Part shown: positions 6,931 to 14,181 of the stretch, one piece after another | How the letters are laid out: the number at the start of each line of letters is the position of its first letter | Position numbering within the stretch: the stretch's first letter is position 1 | DNA from: Candidatus Caccocola faecipullorum | GTDB lineage: Bacteria > Synergistota > Synergistia > Synergistales > Synergistaceae | DNA length: 20,240 bases | NCBI GenBank assembly: GCA_018716365.1 | Contig: DVKA01000002.1 | Span: forward strand, 1 to 20,240 | Reading direction: 5' to 3' | Translations under genes and position numbers: made by a program | The notes under the pieces: generated by a model | The model's input: the letters and a program-made list of their open reading frames with translations, nothing else | Database searches by the model: none | What the model was told of the DNA's origin: nothing

Positions 6931-7251
6931 ATGGCGTGGATTGAATTGTTTATTGCGGGGATTTTCGAGGTAGTCTGGTCGACCTGCATGAAATACTCGC
7001 ACGGCTTCACGAACCTGAAATTTACATTTCTCACCTTCGCCGGTATGGCCGTCAGCGTCTACCTGCTCGCGCTTGCGATAAAGAAACTGCCGCTCGGCAC
7101 GGCCTACGCCATATGGACAGGCATCGGAGCGCTAGGCGCGGTCGCGGTCGGGATAGTGCTCTTCAAAGAGCCCGTCACACTCCTGCGCCTCTTCTTCGTC
7201 GCGCTTCTTATAACCGGGATTATCGGCCTGAAACTTACATCGGGACACTAA
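6931..7251 (+). CDS. gdx: Small multidrug resistance exporter, Gdx/SugE subtype
   Basis: This 106-residue inner-membrane proton antiporter has four hydrophobic helices. It resembles E. coli SugE/Gdx along its length: the first helix IELFIAGIFEVVW holds the essential Glu13, followed by K-x-x-HGF, and the third helix region reads GTAYAIWTGIGA. These features favour the guanidinium-exporter (Gdx) subtype over the EmrE-type drug exporters. Gdx works as an antiparallel dimer exchanging guanidinium for protons, and single-gene members such as this are usually self-sufficient. The ATG at 6931 follows AAAGGGG at about 8 bases. It is monocistronic, with its own promoter, structured leader and terminator. 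Export of quaternary ammonium compounds as a side activity is possible. Confidence 0.9.
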   Translation: MAWIELFIAGIFEVVWSTCMKYSHGFTNLKFTFLTFAGMAVSVYLLALAIKKLPLGTAYAIWTGIGALGAVAVGIVLFKEPVTLLRLFFVALLITGIIGLKLTSGH

Positions 7252-7280
7252 AGGCGCGCGGCCGCGCGTGAATTATACAC

Positions 7281-7320
7281 CCCCTGAAGCCGCTGATCTA
7301 CGGCCTCAGGGGTTTGTGTT
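7281..7320 (+). terminator. Terminator of the Gdx/SugE gene
   Basis: CCCCTGA (7281-7287) pairs with TCAGGGG (7306-7312), with an inner GCCG/CGGC stem. TTTGTGTTT follows, a slightly broken U-run. It begins 30 bases after the stop codon. Confidence 0.8.
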
Positions 7321-7357
7321 TCGCCGGGTTCCTTGCACTTTTCTTGAATCTCCGCCC

Positions 7358-7389
7358 GCCGCCGGAATTTACGCCGGCGGCAGATTTTT
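7358..7389 (+). terminator. Second hairpin with T-run, orphan terminator
   Basis: GCCGCCGG (7358-7365) and CCGGCGGC (7374-7381) are perfect arms around an 8-base loop, followed by AGATTTTT. It reads on the plus strand like the preceding terminator, with only 45 bases and no gene between. It may be a backup terminator or the leftover of a lost gene. Confidence 0.6.
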
Positions 7390-7472
7390 ACGTTTTATCG
7401 TTACCGCCCCACGACGGCCTAGAGTATCGGGGTGGGCTATGACGCCAAGCACTCAAAAATGCGCTGGAGTTC

Positions 7473-7646
7473 TTAGAACAAAACGACGCGGTTGATGTTG
7501 ACGGGGATAGTCCTTGTCATGCAGTTGCCGGTCATGACGGCCGTACCGTCTGGCTTCGAGGCGTTGATACAGCCGGCAAGCGTGACGTCCGCGCCCACGG
7601 CTTCGAATTGTACGTACGATTCCTTCTCCTCGGTATACGGCGGCCC
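7473..7646 (-). pseudogene. Gene remnant without a start (C-terminal fragment)
   Basis: A minus-strand frame of about 58 codons runs from just after a TGA (7647-7649) to TAA (7473-7475). Its translation looks like real protein: it opens GPPYTEEKESYVQFEAVGAD, continues LAGCINASKPDGTAV and TGNCMTRTIPVNI, and ends NRVVLF. There is no ATG or usable start at its beginning and no ribosome binding site at its first GTG. It probably is the C-terminal end of a gene whose 5' part was lost, perhaps when the adjacent mrr gene arrived. The parent family is not recognised. The rest of 7390-7680 holds only a weak inverted repeat near 7405-7440 (GCCCCAC with GGTGGGC) and nothing else convincing. Confidence 0.4.
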
Positions 7647-7680
7647 TCAGAGGGGTTCAGAGCCCCTTGTCTGAAAACCG

Positions 7681-8610
7681 CTAATCGTCGCTGTAATCGT
7701 TGAACGTGTCCGTGTCGATGTCTTTGATTTCAAAAACCCGCTTCACGCGTACGCCGAAGTTATGTTCTATCATGAGGCGGGCGAGCTTTGCGCCGTCGAT
7801 TAGAATAATGTGCTGGCGGTTCGCATACTCGACGGCTTTCTGTGAGAATTTTGCGGTCGTGACGAATAAGCCTTTGCCTCCGCGCCCTGCAATCGCGCCG
7901 ACGAATTTCTGCAATTCCGGCTGGCCGACGGTGCTGTCGGCGTCCCATTTCTTTGCCTGAATATAGATCAGGCTGAAGCCGAGGCGGTCTTCCATTATGA
8001 TTCCGTCTATGCCGTCGTCGTGCGACGCGGAGGTGACGCGCCCTGCGTTTTCAAACGCGCCGTAGCCCATTTTGTGAAGCAGGTCTATCGCCATCTGTTC
8101 GAAGGCCGACGGCGTCAGTTTGGCGACTTCGTGCAGAATGTCGCCGGCAAGCTGAGAGTACAGTTCGTTGAAAGCCGTTTCGAGGATTTCGTCAGGCGTC
8201 CGGCTTTCGCGCGCGTCCGCTTCGCCCCGCGTTTTTCCGGCTTGCTTCGCGGAGCCTTCTTCTGCGGGGACGTTGATAAACTCGCGGAAACTTTTAAACT
8301 GCATCAGATATTTGTCGTCGATGACTTCAGGCCCGCTGCGCAGCGCTTCCGCGCCTCTTTCGGTGATTTTGAAAACCGCTCGCGCAGGGCTCTCTACCAG
8401 TCCGGCCTTTTTCAGATACGTGCTCGCCCATCCGGCGCGGTTGCGGACGACGCTCTGCCTTCCGCTCGGCAGCATCTCCGCAATATCTTCTGTACTCAGG
8501 TGAAAATACCCGATTATAAAATCGACGATGTCTTTCATCGAATGCGGTTTCCCGTCTTTCAGCGCTTCGAGAAAAGGTCTCTGCATTTCGTAATATTTCG
8601 GGACAGGCAT
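7681..8610 (-). CDS. mrr: Mrr-type restriction endonuclease (type IV)
   Basis: Mrr enzymes are nucleases that cut DNA carrying foreign methylation. This 309-residue protein has the Mrr N-terminal winged-helix region (residues 1 to about 95, PFLEALKDG to RGAEALRSG). A charged linker near 115-140 follows, then the C-terminal Mrr_cat domain. The catalytic PD-(D/E)XK-like core is visible as SHDDGIDG with Asp202, then YIQAKKW with Gln218-Ala219-Lys220. Length is close to E. coli Mrr (304). The ATG at 8610 follows ACGGGGGTAA. No methyltransferase or specificity subunit lies nearby, as expected for a solitary type IV enzyme. It has its own likely promoter after the nitroreductase terminator and lies beside a gene remnant, so it may have been acquired. 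Confidence 0.9.
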   Translation of the reverse strand: MPVPKYYEMQRPFLEALKDGKPHSMKDIVDFIIGYFHLSTEDIAEMLPSGRQSVVRNRAGWASTYLKKAGLVESPARAVFKITERGAEALRSGPEVIDDKYLMQFKSFREFINVPAEEGSAKQAGKTRGEADARESRTPDEILETAFNELYSQLAGDILHEVAKLTPSAFEQMAIDLLHKMGYGAFENAGRVTSASHDDGIDGIIMEDRLGFSLIYIQAKKWDADSTVGQPELQKFVGAIAGRGGKGLFVTTAKFSQKAVEYANRQHIILIDGAKLARLMIEHNFGVRVKRVFEIKDIDTDTFNDYSDD

Positions 8611-8660
8611 CAGATTACCCCCGTTGCAGCAAATTTATGTTTTTCGCATATAACGGGATA

Positions 8661-8666
8661 ATTATA
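8661..8666 (-). promoter_or_regulatory. -10 of a likely mrr promoter
   Basis: Reading the minus strand, a perfect TATAAT lies 51 bases before the mrr start, directly downstream of the nitroreductase terminator. The -35 would fall in the T-rich tail of that terminator (TTTTAT at 16 bases), which is weak. Confidence 0.4.
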
Positions 8667-8684
8667 GCAAAGCGTGAGGACGAT

Positions 8685-8719
8685 AAAAAACGCGGAGCCC
8701 CGCGTTTCGGAGCTCCGCG
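8685..8719 (-). terminator. Terminator of the TPR-recQ-nitroreductase unit
   Basis: On the minus strand CGCGGAGC pairs with GCTCCGCG around a 12-base loop and is followed by six T. The arms lie at 8712-8719 and 8691-8698, about 25 bases after the nitroreductase stop. Confidence 0.85.
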
Positions 8720-8742
8720 CCGGTTTTATTACGCTTCGGAAT

Positions 8743-9255
8743 TTATTCCTTCCACGCCGACTCGAACACGAACTTCGCGTCAGCTTGTCCATGTTCCTCT
8801 TTTTCTTCCGCCGGGTGTCCTATTACGGCGATGCCGGTGCATTCCGCGCCTTCGGGGAGGTTGAGCGCGGCGCGGACCTGGGGTTCTTTGGCGGCGCGGC
8901 GGTAGACGCCGTACCAGAGCGAGCCGAGGCCGAGCTCCGTCGCGGCTATCAGGATGTTTTCGAGCGCTGCGGACGCGTCTTCGATCCAGCCGGTGCCGCC
9001 GGTGTAGCCGCGCGTGTCGGCGCAGATGGCTATCGCCCACTGGCCCTGCTCGAAGGGCGCTTTCTGCTCTACCGTCGCGGCGAGCTTCGCCATGTCCTGT
9101 TTGTCCATTAGGATGAAGCGGACGGGGCGGAGGTTCATCGCGCTCGGCGCTGCGGCGGCCGCGTCTATGAGTTTCATCGCGGTCTCTCTGCTTACGGGCT
9201 CGCCGGTGAATTTCCTGATGCTTCTGCGTTTCATGATTGCTTCTGTCGCTGTCAT
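8743..9255 (-). CDS. Small nitroreductase-family flavoprotein
   Basis: This 170-residue protein is a member of the FMN-dependent nitroreductase fold, which works as a dimer and reduces nitro compounds, quinones or other electron acceptors with NAD(P)H. The N-terminal FMN-binding signature MKRRSIRKFTGEPV is clear, followed by AAAAAPSAMNLRPVRF and the later helix ALENILIAATELGLGSLWYG. The C-terminal segment LPEGAECTGIAVIGHPAEEK is typical. The ATG at 9255 has AAGGAG nearby. It begins 41 bases after the recQ stop with no terminator between, so it probably is the last gene of that unit. The physiological acceptor is unknown, and no regulator or partner gene indicates one. Confidence 0.9.
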   Translation of the reverse strand: MTATEAIMKRRSIRKFTGEPVSRETAMKLIDAAAAAPSAMNLRPVRFILMDKQDMAKLAATVEQKAPFEQGQWAIAICADTRGYTGGTGWIEDASAALENILIAATELGLGSLWYGVYRRAAKEPQVRAALNLPEGAECTGIAVIGHPAEEKEEHGQADAKFVFESAWKE

Positions 9256-9296
9256 TGTTTTCTGCTCCTTTGCTGTTTTTTGTCGTTGTCTTTATT

Positions 9297-11111
9297 TTAC
9301 GCCCTTTGCTTCCATTCGCGGACTACGGAGAGGAATGCTTCGCCGTAGCGTTCGAGCTTCGCCGCGCCGACGCCGGGGATTTCGAGGAAGTCCTCTTCGT
9401 CGTCTGGCATCGCGTCGCAGATTGCGGCGAGGGTTTTGTCTGAGAAGACGACGTAGGGAGGCACGCCGTTTTCCGCGGCTATCGCGCGGCGCAGTACGCG
9501 CAGCTCTTCGAAGAGGCCCTCGGAGGCCGAGGCGGAGATTTCGCGCGTGCGCTTTTTTATGCGCTCGGCCTTGGCTTTGTCGCTTTCGCTGACGCGCATG
9601 ACGAGCGGCGTCGGGTTTTTGAAGAAGGGTATCGTGCGCGGTGTGAACGAAAGCGTCGGGAATTCGCCGCCAACCTGCAAATATCCCTCGGCGATGAGGA
9701 AGTCCGTCATTTCGCGCACTTCGCGCGCGCTGCGCTCGCGGAGCAGCCCATATGTCGATATTTTGTCGAATCCGGGCGCAAGCACCTCCGCGCGCTTCGA
9801 GCCGCGAAGCACGTCGACGAGCATGGATATTCCGTAATGTTTTCCGCCGCTCGCCTCGGACATACGGTAGACGCAGGAGAGTATTTTCAGCGCCTCGGTC
9901 GTGATTTCGGCGCGCTCGGTGTTTTCTGTGCAGTTGCCGCAGGCGGTGCATTTCTCTGGCGCATCGTGCTCGCCGAAGTAGTTTAGTATGAAGGCGCGCA
10001 GGCAGCCGGAGGTGTGGCAGTAGTCTATCATCGCGCGCAGCTTTTTGTTCGCGGCTGCGCGCGTCTCCTCGGGGCTTTGCGAGATGAAGAATTTCGCGGT
10101 CATCACGTCGCGCGCTCCGTAGAAGAGCAGGCAGTCGGAGGGCAGGCCGTCGCGGCCCGCGCGCCCCGCCTCCTGATAGTAGGCGTCGAGGTTCTGCGGC
10201 ATGTTGTAGTGCAGGACGTAGCGGACGTTTGATTTGTCTATGCCCATGCCGAAGGCGTTGGTCGCGACCATGACGGGGGCGCGGTCGTGTATGAATTCCT
10301 CTTGGTTGTGCGCGCGCTCCGCGTCGGACAAGCCCGCGTGGTAGCGAACGGCCTTGACGCCTTTCTTGCGCAGCCGCTCACAGACCTCTTCGACGGTCTT
10401 GCGCGTGGAGCAGTAGATTATCCCGGAGGCGTGGGGGAACTGCCCGACGTAGCGCATCATCGCGGCGTTTTTGTCGTCGGGGCGCTCGACGTGGAAGAAT
10501 AGGTTTTCGCGGTCGAAGCCGGTGGTGAGCGAGAATGGGTCGCGCAGGCCGAGCTGTTCTATGATGTCCGCGCGCACCTCGGGCGTGGCTGTCGCTGTGA
10601 AGGCCGCGACGGGCGGGCGCACGGGCAGGCTTTCTATGACCGGCGCGATGTTGAGGTACGAAGGGCGGAAGTCGTGGCCCCAGTGGGAGACGCAGTGCGC
10701 TTCGTCTACGATTACAAGTTTCGGCGCGGCCTCGCGCAGGAAAGCGCCGAAGCCGCCTTCGAGCCGCTCAGGCGCGACGTAGAGCAGGCGGATTTTTCCG
10801 CTTCTCGCGGCGCGGAAGACCTCCGCGGCCTCTTCCCAGTCCATCGCGCTGTTTATCGTCGCGGCGCCGACACCGTTTTCGCGCAGCGCGTCTACTTGGT
10901 CTTTCATCAGCGATATGAGCGGAGAGACGACGATGGAGAGGCCGCCAGCCATTATCGCCGGTATCTGGTAGCAGAGCGACTTGCCCGCGCCGGTCGGCAT
11001 GACGCCTATCGCGTCGCGGCCCGAGGCTATCGCTTCGATAAGCTCAAGCTGGCCTTTGCGGAAGCTGTCGTAGCCGAATACTTTTTTGAGGATTTCGCGC
11101 GGGGCCGCCAT
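9297..11111 (-). CDS. recQ: ATP-dependent DNA helicase RecQ
   Basis: RecQ unwinds DNA 3' to 5' in recombination and replication-fork repair. The 604-residue protein is complete: Walker A MPTGAGKS at 38-45, DEAH at 136-139, FTATATP near 171, and QEAGRAGRDGLPSD near 313-326. The zinc-binding cysteines are Cys370, Cys388, Cys391 and Cys394, with an extra Cys365. A winged-helix RQC region lies at about 400-500. A single HRDC domain is at about 525-604, including the segment VVFSDKTLAAICDAMP. The start lies 10 bases after the stop of the TPR gene, which suggests translational coupling. This is the standard bacterial RecQ arrangement, with no missing motif. Confidence 0.97.
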   Translation of the reverse strand: MAAPREILKKVFGYDSFRKGQLELIEAIASGRDAIGVMPTGAGKSLCYQIPAIMAGGLSIVVSPLISLMKDQVDALRENGVGAATINSAMDWEEAAEVFRAARSGKIRLLYVAPERLEGGFGAFLREAAPKLVIVDEAHCVSHWGHDFRPSYLNIAPVIESLPVRPPVAAFTATATPEVRADIIEQLGLRDPFSLTTGFDRENLFFHVERPDDKNAAMMRYVGQFPHASGIIYCSTRKTVEEVCERLRKKGVKAVRYHAGLSDAERAHNQEEFIHDRAPVMVATNAFGMGIDKSNVRYVLHYNMPQNLDAYYQEAGRAGRDGLPSDCLLFYGARDVMTAKFFISQSPEETRAAANKKLRAMIDYCHTSGCLRAFILNYFGEHDAPEKCTACGNCTENTERAEITTEALKILSCVYRMSEASGGKHYGISMLVDVLRGSKRAEVLAPGFDKISTYGLLRERSAREVREMTDFLIAEGYLQVGGEFPTLSFTPRTIPFFKNPTPLVMRVSESDKAKAERIKKRTREISASASEGLFEELRVLRRAIAAENGVPPYVVFSDKTLAAICDAMPDDEEDFLEIPGVGAAKLERYGEAFLSVVREWKQRA

Positions 11112-11121
11112 TCCGCCGAAT

Positions 11122-12384
11122 TTAGCCGGCGGAGCCGAAGGTCATCAGCGGGAAGCCGTTTGCGCCGTCGATGCTGACCGCGCCGCGGTGGACGCGCAGC
11201 TTCGTCTCTTCAGCGGAGGCTCCGTCCCCGGCTATGCCGTAGGCGTAGAAGGTGAGTCCGCCGCCCTTGACGGGGCAGACGAGGACGCCTTCGCGCGTTT
11301 CGCGTTTTTCTTTAAGTTTGTCCGAGTTCTTCGCGAGCAGGAAGTTCGAGAGGCCGAGGCCCTCTTCGGTTTTGTAGAGCGGAGACGCGGTCTCTATCTC
11401 GTGGACCTCGCCGCCGATGAATATTATGCGCATCGCGCGCGAGCCGTCGTAGCTCCATATCTCGACCGCGCGGCCGGCGAGCATGGATTTTCCGCCGATT
11501 TCGCCGAACTGCTTCGCGTCGGGAGAGCGGCCGTCCATCGCGGCCTTCGCCTCGGCCTTCGTAGCGCCGAGCTTCACCGCGCCGAGAGCTTCGCCGGGCG
11601 CGATTACAAGCCGCGGATTCGTGGGCAGGCCGAGCATCGCCTTTGCGGCGGCGAGGCCGTGAAGCGGCGCTTTGTCATCGGGCGCGGCCTTCGCCGCAAG
11701 TTCGTAGGCCGTCATCGCGGCGCGGTAGTCGCCTATGCGCAGCAGCGCCTTGCCGCAGCTCATGACGTCGTCCGCAGCGTCACTGGATTTCGCCGCGGCG
11801 AGCCACGCGGCGGAGGCTTCCGCCCTGTCGCCGGATTTCTCCGCGGCCTCCGCGGTCATCCGCCAGAGCGCGGCGTCTTTCTTTTCGCGCTTCGCCGCCT
11901 CGCGGAACCATTTCAGCGCCGCGTTGTAGTCCCCGCGGCCGAGGTAGAGCCATCCGAGGCGCACCATCGCCTTCACGTCCTCCGGCTCGGTTTTAAGGTG
12001 TTCCTCGTAATATTTGACGGCGGCCGCCTTGTCGCCGCGCTGTTCGCGGCAGTAGGCCTTGTAGTAGAAGAGGTCGCGCCGCTCCGGGCGCAGCTTCTTG
12101 ATTTTATCGAAGAGTTCCTCCGCGCCTGCGTAGTCCCCTGCTTTGAAGAGCTGCGCCGCGCGCATGTAATATTCCTCGGGCAGCACGTTCGTGCGGTAAT
12201 ACCACCATCCGCCGCCCGCGAAGGCCGCGAGCAGCAGAAGCGCCGCCGCGATAAAGACGCTCCGCGGCACGCGCGGGCGCTGCGTCTTCTTCACGCTCCA
12301 GCTCCGTTCCGCTTCGGTCAGCCCTTTCTGTTCCTCGGGCACTGTTTCGGGACATTTTATATCTTCGTCATCGTCAAACGGCAT
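11122..12384 (-). CDS. Membrane-anchored TPR-repeat protein
   Basis: This 420-residue protein has an acidic N-terminus, a basic stretch (KKTQRPRVPR) and one hydrophobic helix at about 43-63, ending in GGGWWYY. The rest should therefore lie outside the inner membrane. About five TPR-like units follow (residues 68-265), with signatures such as AAQLFKAGDYAGAEELF, YYEEHLKTEPEDVKAMV and ALLRIGDYRAAMTAYELAA. The last 145 residues form a separate unrecognised domain, beginning near PRLVIAPGEALGAVKLG and containing RIIFIGGEVHEIETASPL. TPRs usually scaffold protein complexes; the partner is unknown. The ATG at 12384 has no adjacent ribosome binding site, and no other in-frame start is found upstream. 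It is probably the first gene of the unit with recQ. Confidence 0.85.
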   Translation of the reverse strand: MPFDDDEDIKCPETVPEEQKGLTEAERSWSVKKTQRPRVPRSVFIAAALLLLAAFAGGGWWYYRTNVLPEEYYMRAAQLFKAGDYAGAEELFDKIKKLRPERRDLFYYKAYCREQRGDKAAAVKYYEEHLKTEPEDVKAMVRLGWLYLGRGDYNAALKWFREAAKREKKDAALWRMTAEAAEKSGDRAEASAAWLAAAKSSDAADDVMSCGKALLRIGDYRAAMTAYELAAKAAPDDKAPLHGLAAAKAMLGLPTNPRLVIAPGEALGAVKLGATKAEAKAAMDGRSPDAKQFGEIGGKSMLAGRAVEIWSYDGSRAMRIIFIGGEVHEIETASPLYKTEEGLGLSNFLLAKNSDKLKEKRETREGVLVCPVKGGGLTFYAYGIAGDGASAEETKLRVHRGAVSIDGANGFPLMTFGSAG

Positions 12385-12397
12385 CGTCTGTAATTTC

Positions 12398-12446
12398 GGG
12401 CCGCCGCGAAAATATTTCGGGAGTCGCGGCCCTCTTCCTTTCCTCC
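12398..12446 (-). promoter_or_regulatory. Leader hairpin separating a Shine-Dalgarno from the TPR start
   Basis: On the minus strand GGAGGAAAGG (12446-12437) is a strong ribosome-binding sequence but lies 52 bases before the ATG. Between them GGGCCGCG (12432-12425) can pair with CGCGGC plus CCC of the segment 12408-12398, leaving a small bulge. Folding would bring the two sites much closer. No start codon follows the sequence at normal distance. Confidence 0.3.
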
Positions 12447-12450
12447 GCAG

Positions 12451-12459
12451 ATTGTAGCA
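12451..12459 (-). promoter_or_regulatory. Extended -10 promoter of the TPR-recQ unit
   Basis: On the minus strand TGCTACAAT is an extended -10, with an A/T-rich stretch directly upstream. No clear -35 is seen. It lies 67 bases before the TPR start. Confidence 0.45.
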
Positions 12460-12502
12460 GAAATTCTATATTTTTTGGCTATGACGCTTTTTACAAATGG
12501 GG

Positions 12503-12508
12503 TAAAAT
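12503..12508 (+). promoter_or_regulatory. Possible -10 for the DUF2156 gene
   Basis: TAAAAT lies 34 bases before the start, in the same GGTAAAATC/GCTAAAATC-like context seen before other genes here. The -35 is not convincing. Confidence 0.3.
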
Positions 12509-12542
12509 CTTACTGCTAACGAATAAGCCGGAGGTAGTTTGT

Positions 12543-13448
12543 GTGAATCTTGAATTTCACGATATAACGTTAGACGAAGCGCAGCATTATCTGGAACATT
12601 GGAACATGTGCGCCCAGCGCACCTCGGACTACTGCTTTCCTATAATTTGGAGCCTCGGCCCCGATTACGGAACAAAGATAGCCTACGATGAAGAGAACGA
12701 CCTTTACTGGCTGCACCAGCGCAAAGAGGGACTCAACGACTTGGCGCCGGTCGGGCGCTGGGAGCGCGGCGACTGGCCGCAGATCCTGCGCGCGCACTAC
12801 GGGGACGAGATAGAGATAGACCTCGTGCCCGAGACGCTCGCGGCGATATGGACGCGCGAGCTGGCAGGACACGCGAAGGTCGAGGTGACGGACGACCGCG
12901 GAACGTGGGAGTACCTCTACGACATCCACGCGCTCGCGACGCTCGCGGGCAACAAGTATATGAAGAAGCGCAACCGCGTGAACCAGTTCCGCAAAAATTA
13001 CGACTACACCTTCGAGCCGCTGACGGACGCCATTCTCGACGAGATTATCGAATTCCAGCAGTCGTGGTGCCAGATAAACAACTGCGGGCAGAGCGAGGGA
13101 CTAGTCGAGGAGGACCACGCGATTCACCGCATTCTCCACCACTGGCACGACATACCGAATCTCTGCGGCGGAGCCATCCGAGTCGGCAAAAAAATCGAAG
13201 CCTACACCGTCGGCGAACTCGCGGGCAACATGCTCGTCGTCCACTACGAGAAGGCGAGCCTTGAATACGGAGCGGCCTATCAGGTCATCAACAAGGAATT
13301 CCTTTCGCACATGGTCGCCGAACACCCGGAACTCGAAATCGTAAACCGCGAGGAGGACATGAACGACGCCGGGCTGCGCGCCGCGAAGATGTCTTACCTG
13401 CCCACGGGCTTCCTCAAGGAATGCAGGGTCAACATCAAATTTATATGA
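12543..13448 (+). CDS. DUF2156 (GNAT-like acyltransferase) protein
   Basis: The 301-residue soluble protein resembles the DUF2156 family, related to the C-terminal catalytic domain of phosphatidylglycerol lysyltransferase and to FemX-like aminoacyl transferases. Family-like features include the N-terminal stretch [13 protein letters not shown], the central [13 protein letters not shown] near residues 140-152, and the C-terminal [18 protein letters not shown]. In such proteins the fold transfers an acyl or aminoacyl group, but the substrate for stand-alone members is unknown. There is no membrane segment, so it lacks the flippase half of MprF. The start is GTG 12543, eight bases after GGAGG (12530-12534). 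The cyclophilin gene follows after 46 bases, probably in the same transcript. Confidence 0.82.
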   Translation: MNLEFHDITLDEAQHYLEHWNMCAQRTSDYCFPIIWSLGPDYGTKIAYDEENDLYWLHQRKEGLNDLAPVGRWERGDWPQILRAHYGDEIEIDLVPETLAAIWTRELAGHAKVEVTDDRGTWEYLYDIHALATLAGNKYMKKRNRVNQFRKNYDYTFEPLTDAILDEIIEFQQSWCQINNCGQSEGLVEEDHAIHRILHHWHDIPNLCGGAIRVGKKIEAYTVGELAGNMLVVHYEKASLEYGAAYQVINKEFLSHMVAEHPELEIVNREEDMNDAGLRAAKMSYLPTGFLKECRVNIKFI

Positions 13449-13494
13449 TAAAATGCAGGAGCTGATCAACATGATGAAACGGAGGACGAAGATA

Positions 13495-14043
13495 ATGAAA
13501 ATTCTTGCTCTCAGCGCAATGGTCGCGGCGGCGGCGATGGCCCCCTTCGCGGCGAAGAAGGCGGAGGCAGCCGAACCCGCGAGACAGACCGCGGTCTTTG
13601 AGACGAACTACGGCACGTTCAAAATCGAGCTTTACAACGACCTCGCGCCGAACACGGTCAAGAACTTCACCGACCTCGCGGAGAAGGGCTTCTACAACGG
13701 GCTGACCTTCCACCGCGTCATCGACGAGTTCATGATCCAGGGCGGCTGCCCGAAGGGCAACGGCACCGGCGGCCCGGGCTACGTCATCAAGGACGAGTTC
13801 GGCAAGGGGCTGCGCCACGACAAGCCCGGCGTGCTCTCGATGGCGAACGCGGGGCCGGACACCGGCGGCTCGCAGTTCTTCATAACGCTCGTGCCGACGC
13901 CGTGGCTCGACGGCAAGCACGCGATTTTCGGACAGGTGAAGGAAGGCATGGAAGTGGTCGAGACGATCGGCAAACTTCCGACCGATTCGATGGACCGCCC
14001 GCTCAAGAAGGTCGTCATCGAGAAGCTGACGATCGAGGGCTAG
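13495..14043 (+). CDS. Exported cyclophilin-type peptidyl-prolyl isomerase
   Basis: This enzyme catalyses cis-trans isomerisation of proline peptide bonds and assists folding outside the cytoplasm. ATG 13495 is chosen because GGAGG (13481-13485) precedes it by nine bases, and it yields a compact signal peptide ([15 protein letters not shown]) ending at AEA before AEPARQ. In-frame ATGs at 13453, 13471 and 13474 would add a basic N-terminal extension. The mature domain has the cyclophilin core: [13 protein letters not shown] with the catalytic Arg, then [25 protein letters not shown], and [12 protein letters not shown]. Length (182) fits the short bacterial class. It follows the DUF2156 gene and ends in a strong terminator. 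Confidence 0.93.
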   Translation: MKILALSAMVAAAAMAPFAAKKAEAAEPARQTAVFETNYGTFKIELYNDLAPNTVKNFTDLAEKGFYNGLTFHRVIDEFMIQGGCPKGNGTGGPGYVIKDEFGKGLRHDKPGVLSMANAGPDTGGSQFFITLVPTPWLDGKHAIFGQVKEGMEVVETIGKLPTDSMDRPLKKVVIEKLTIEG

Positions 14044-14070
14044 TTTCACCGAAATCATAAAAAACGCGCG

Positions 14071-14099
14071 GGCGGCTCGCTGCGAGCCGCCTGTTTTTT
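14071..14099 (+). terminator. Terminator after the cyclophilin gene
   Basis: GGCGGCTCG (14071-14079) and CGAGCCGCC (14083-14091) form nine perfect pairs with a 3-base loop, followed by TG and six T. Confidence 0.92.
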
Positions 14100-14116
14100 G
14101 TGCAAATCGCGCGGCG

Positions 14117-14128
14117 TTGTGCTAAAAT
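14117..14128 (+). promoter_or_regulatory. Extended -10 promoter of the kinase gene
   Basis: TTGTGCTAAAAT is identical to the element at 2947-2958. It lies 53 bases before the GTG start. A 6-base-pair hairpin (TGCCTG 14146-14151 with CAGGCA 14160-14165) follows in the leader, just before the ribosome binding site. Confidence 0.5.
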
Positions 14129-14181
14129 GCTTAAATGTAGTCTGATGCCTGATACTTCGCAGGCAATTTGGAGGAAATGCC

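Noticed and set aside
7270..7285. TATAAT on the minus strand next to the Gdx terminator
   Set aside because: Read on the minus strand it would only drive antisense RNA into the exporter gene; no -35 and no gene follow.
7268..7495. Plus-strand frame of 75 codons after the Gdx gene
   Set aside because: It runs through two terminator hairpins, starts at a GTG without a ribosome binding site, and has no protein-like composition.
11086..12393. Plus-strand frame of 435 codons covering the TPR gene
   Set aside because: Antisense shadow: no ribosome binding site or motif, skewed composition, and the TPR repeats on the minus strand are unmistakable.
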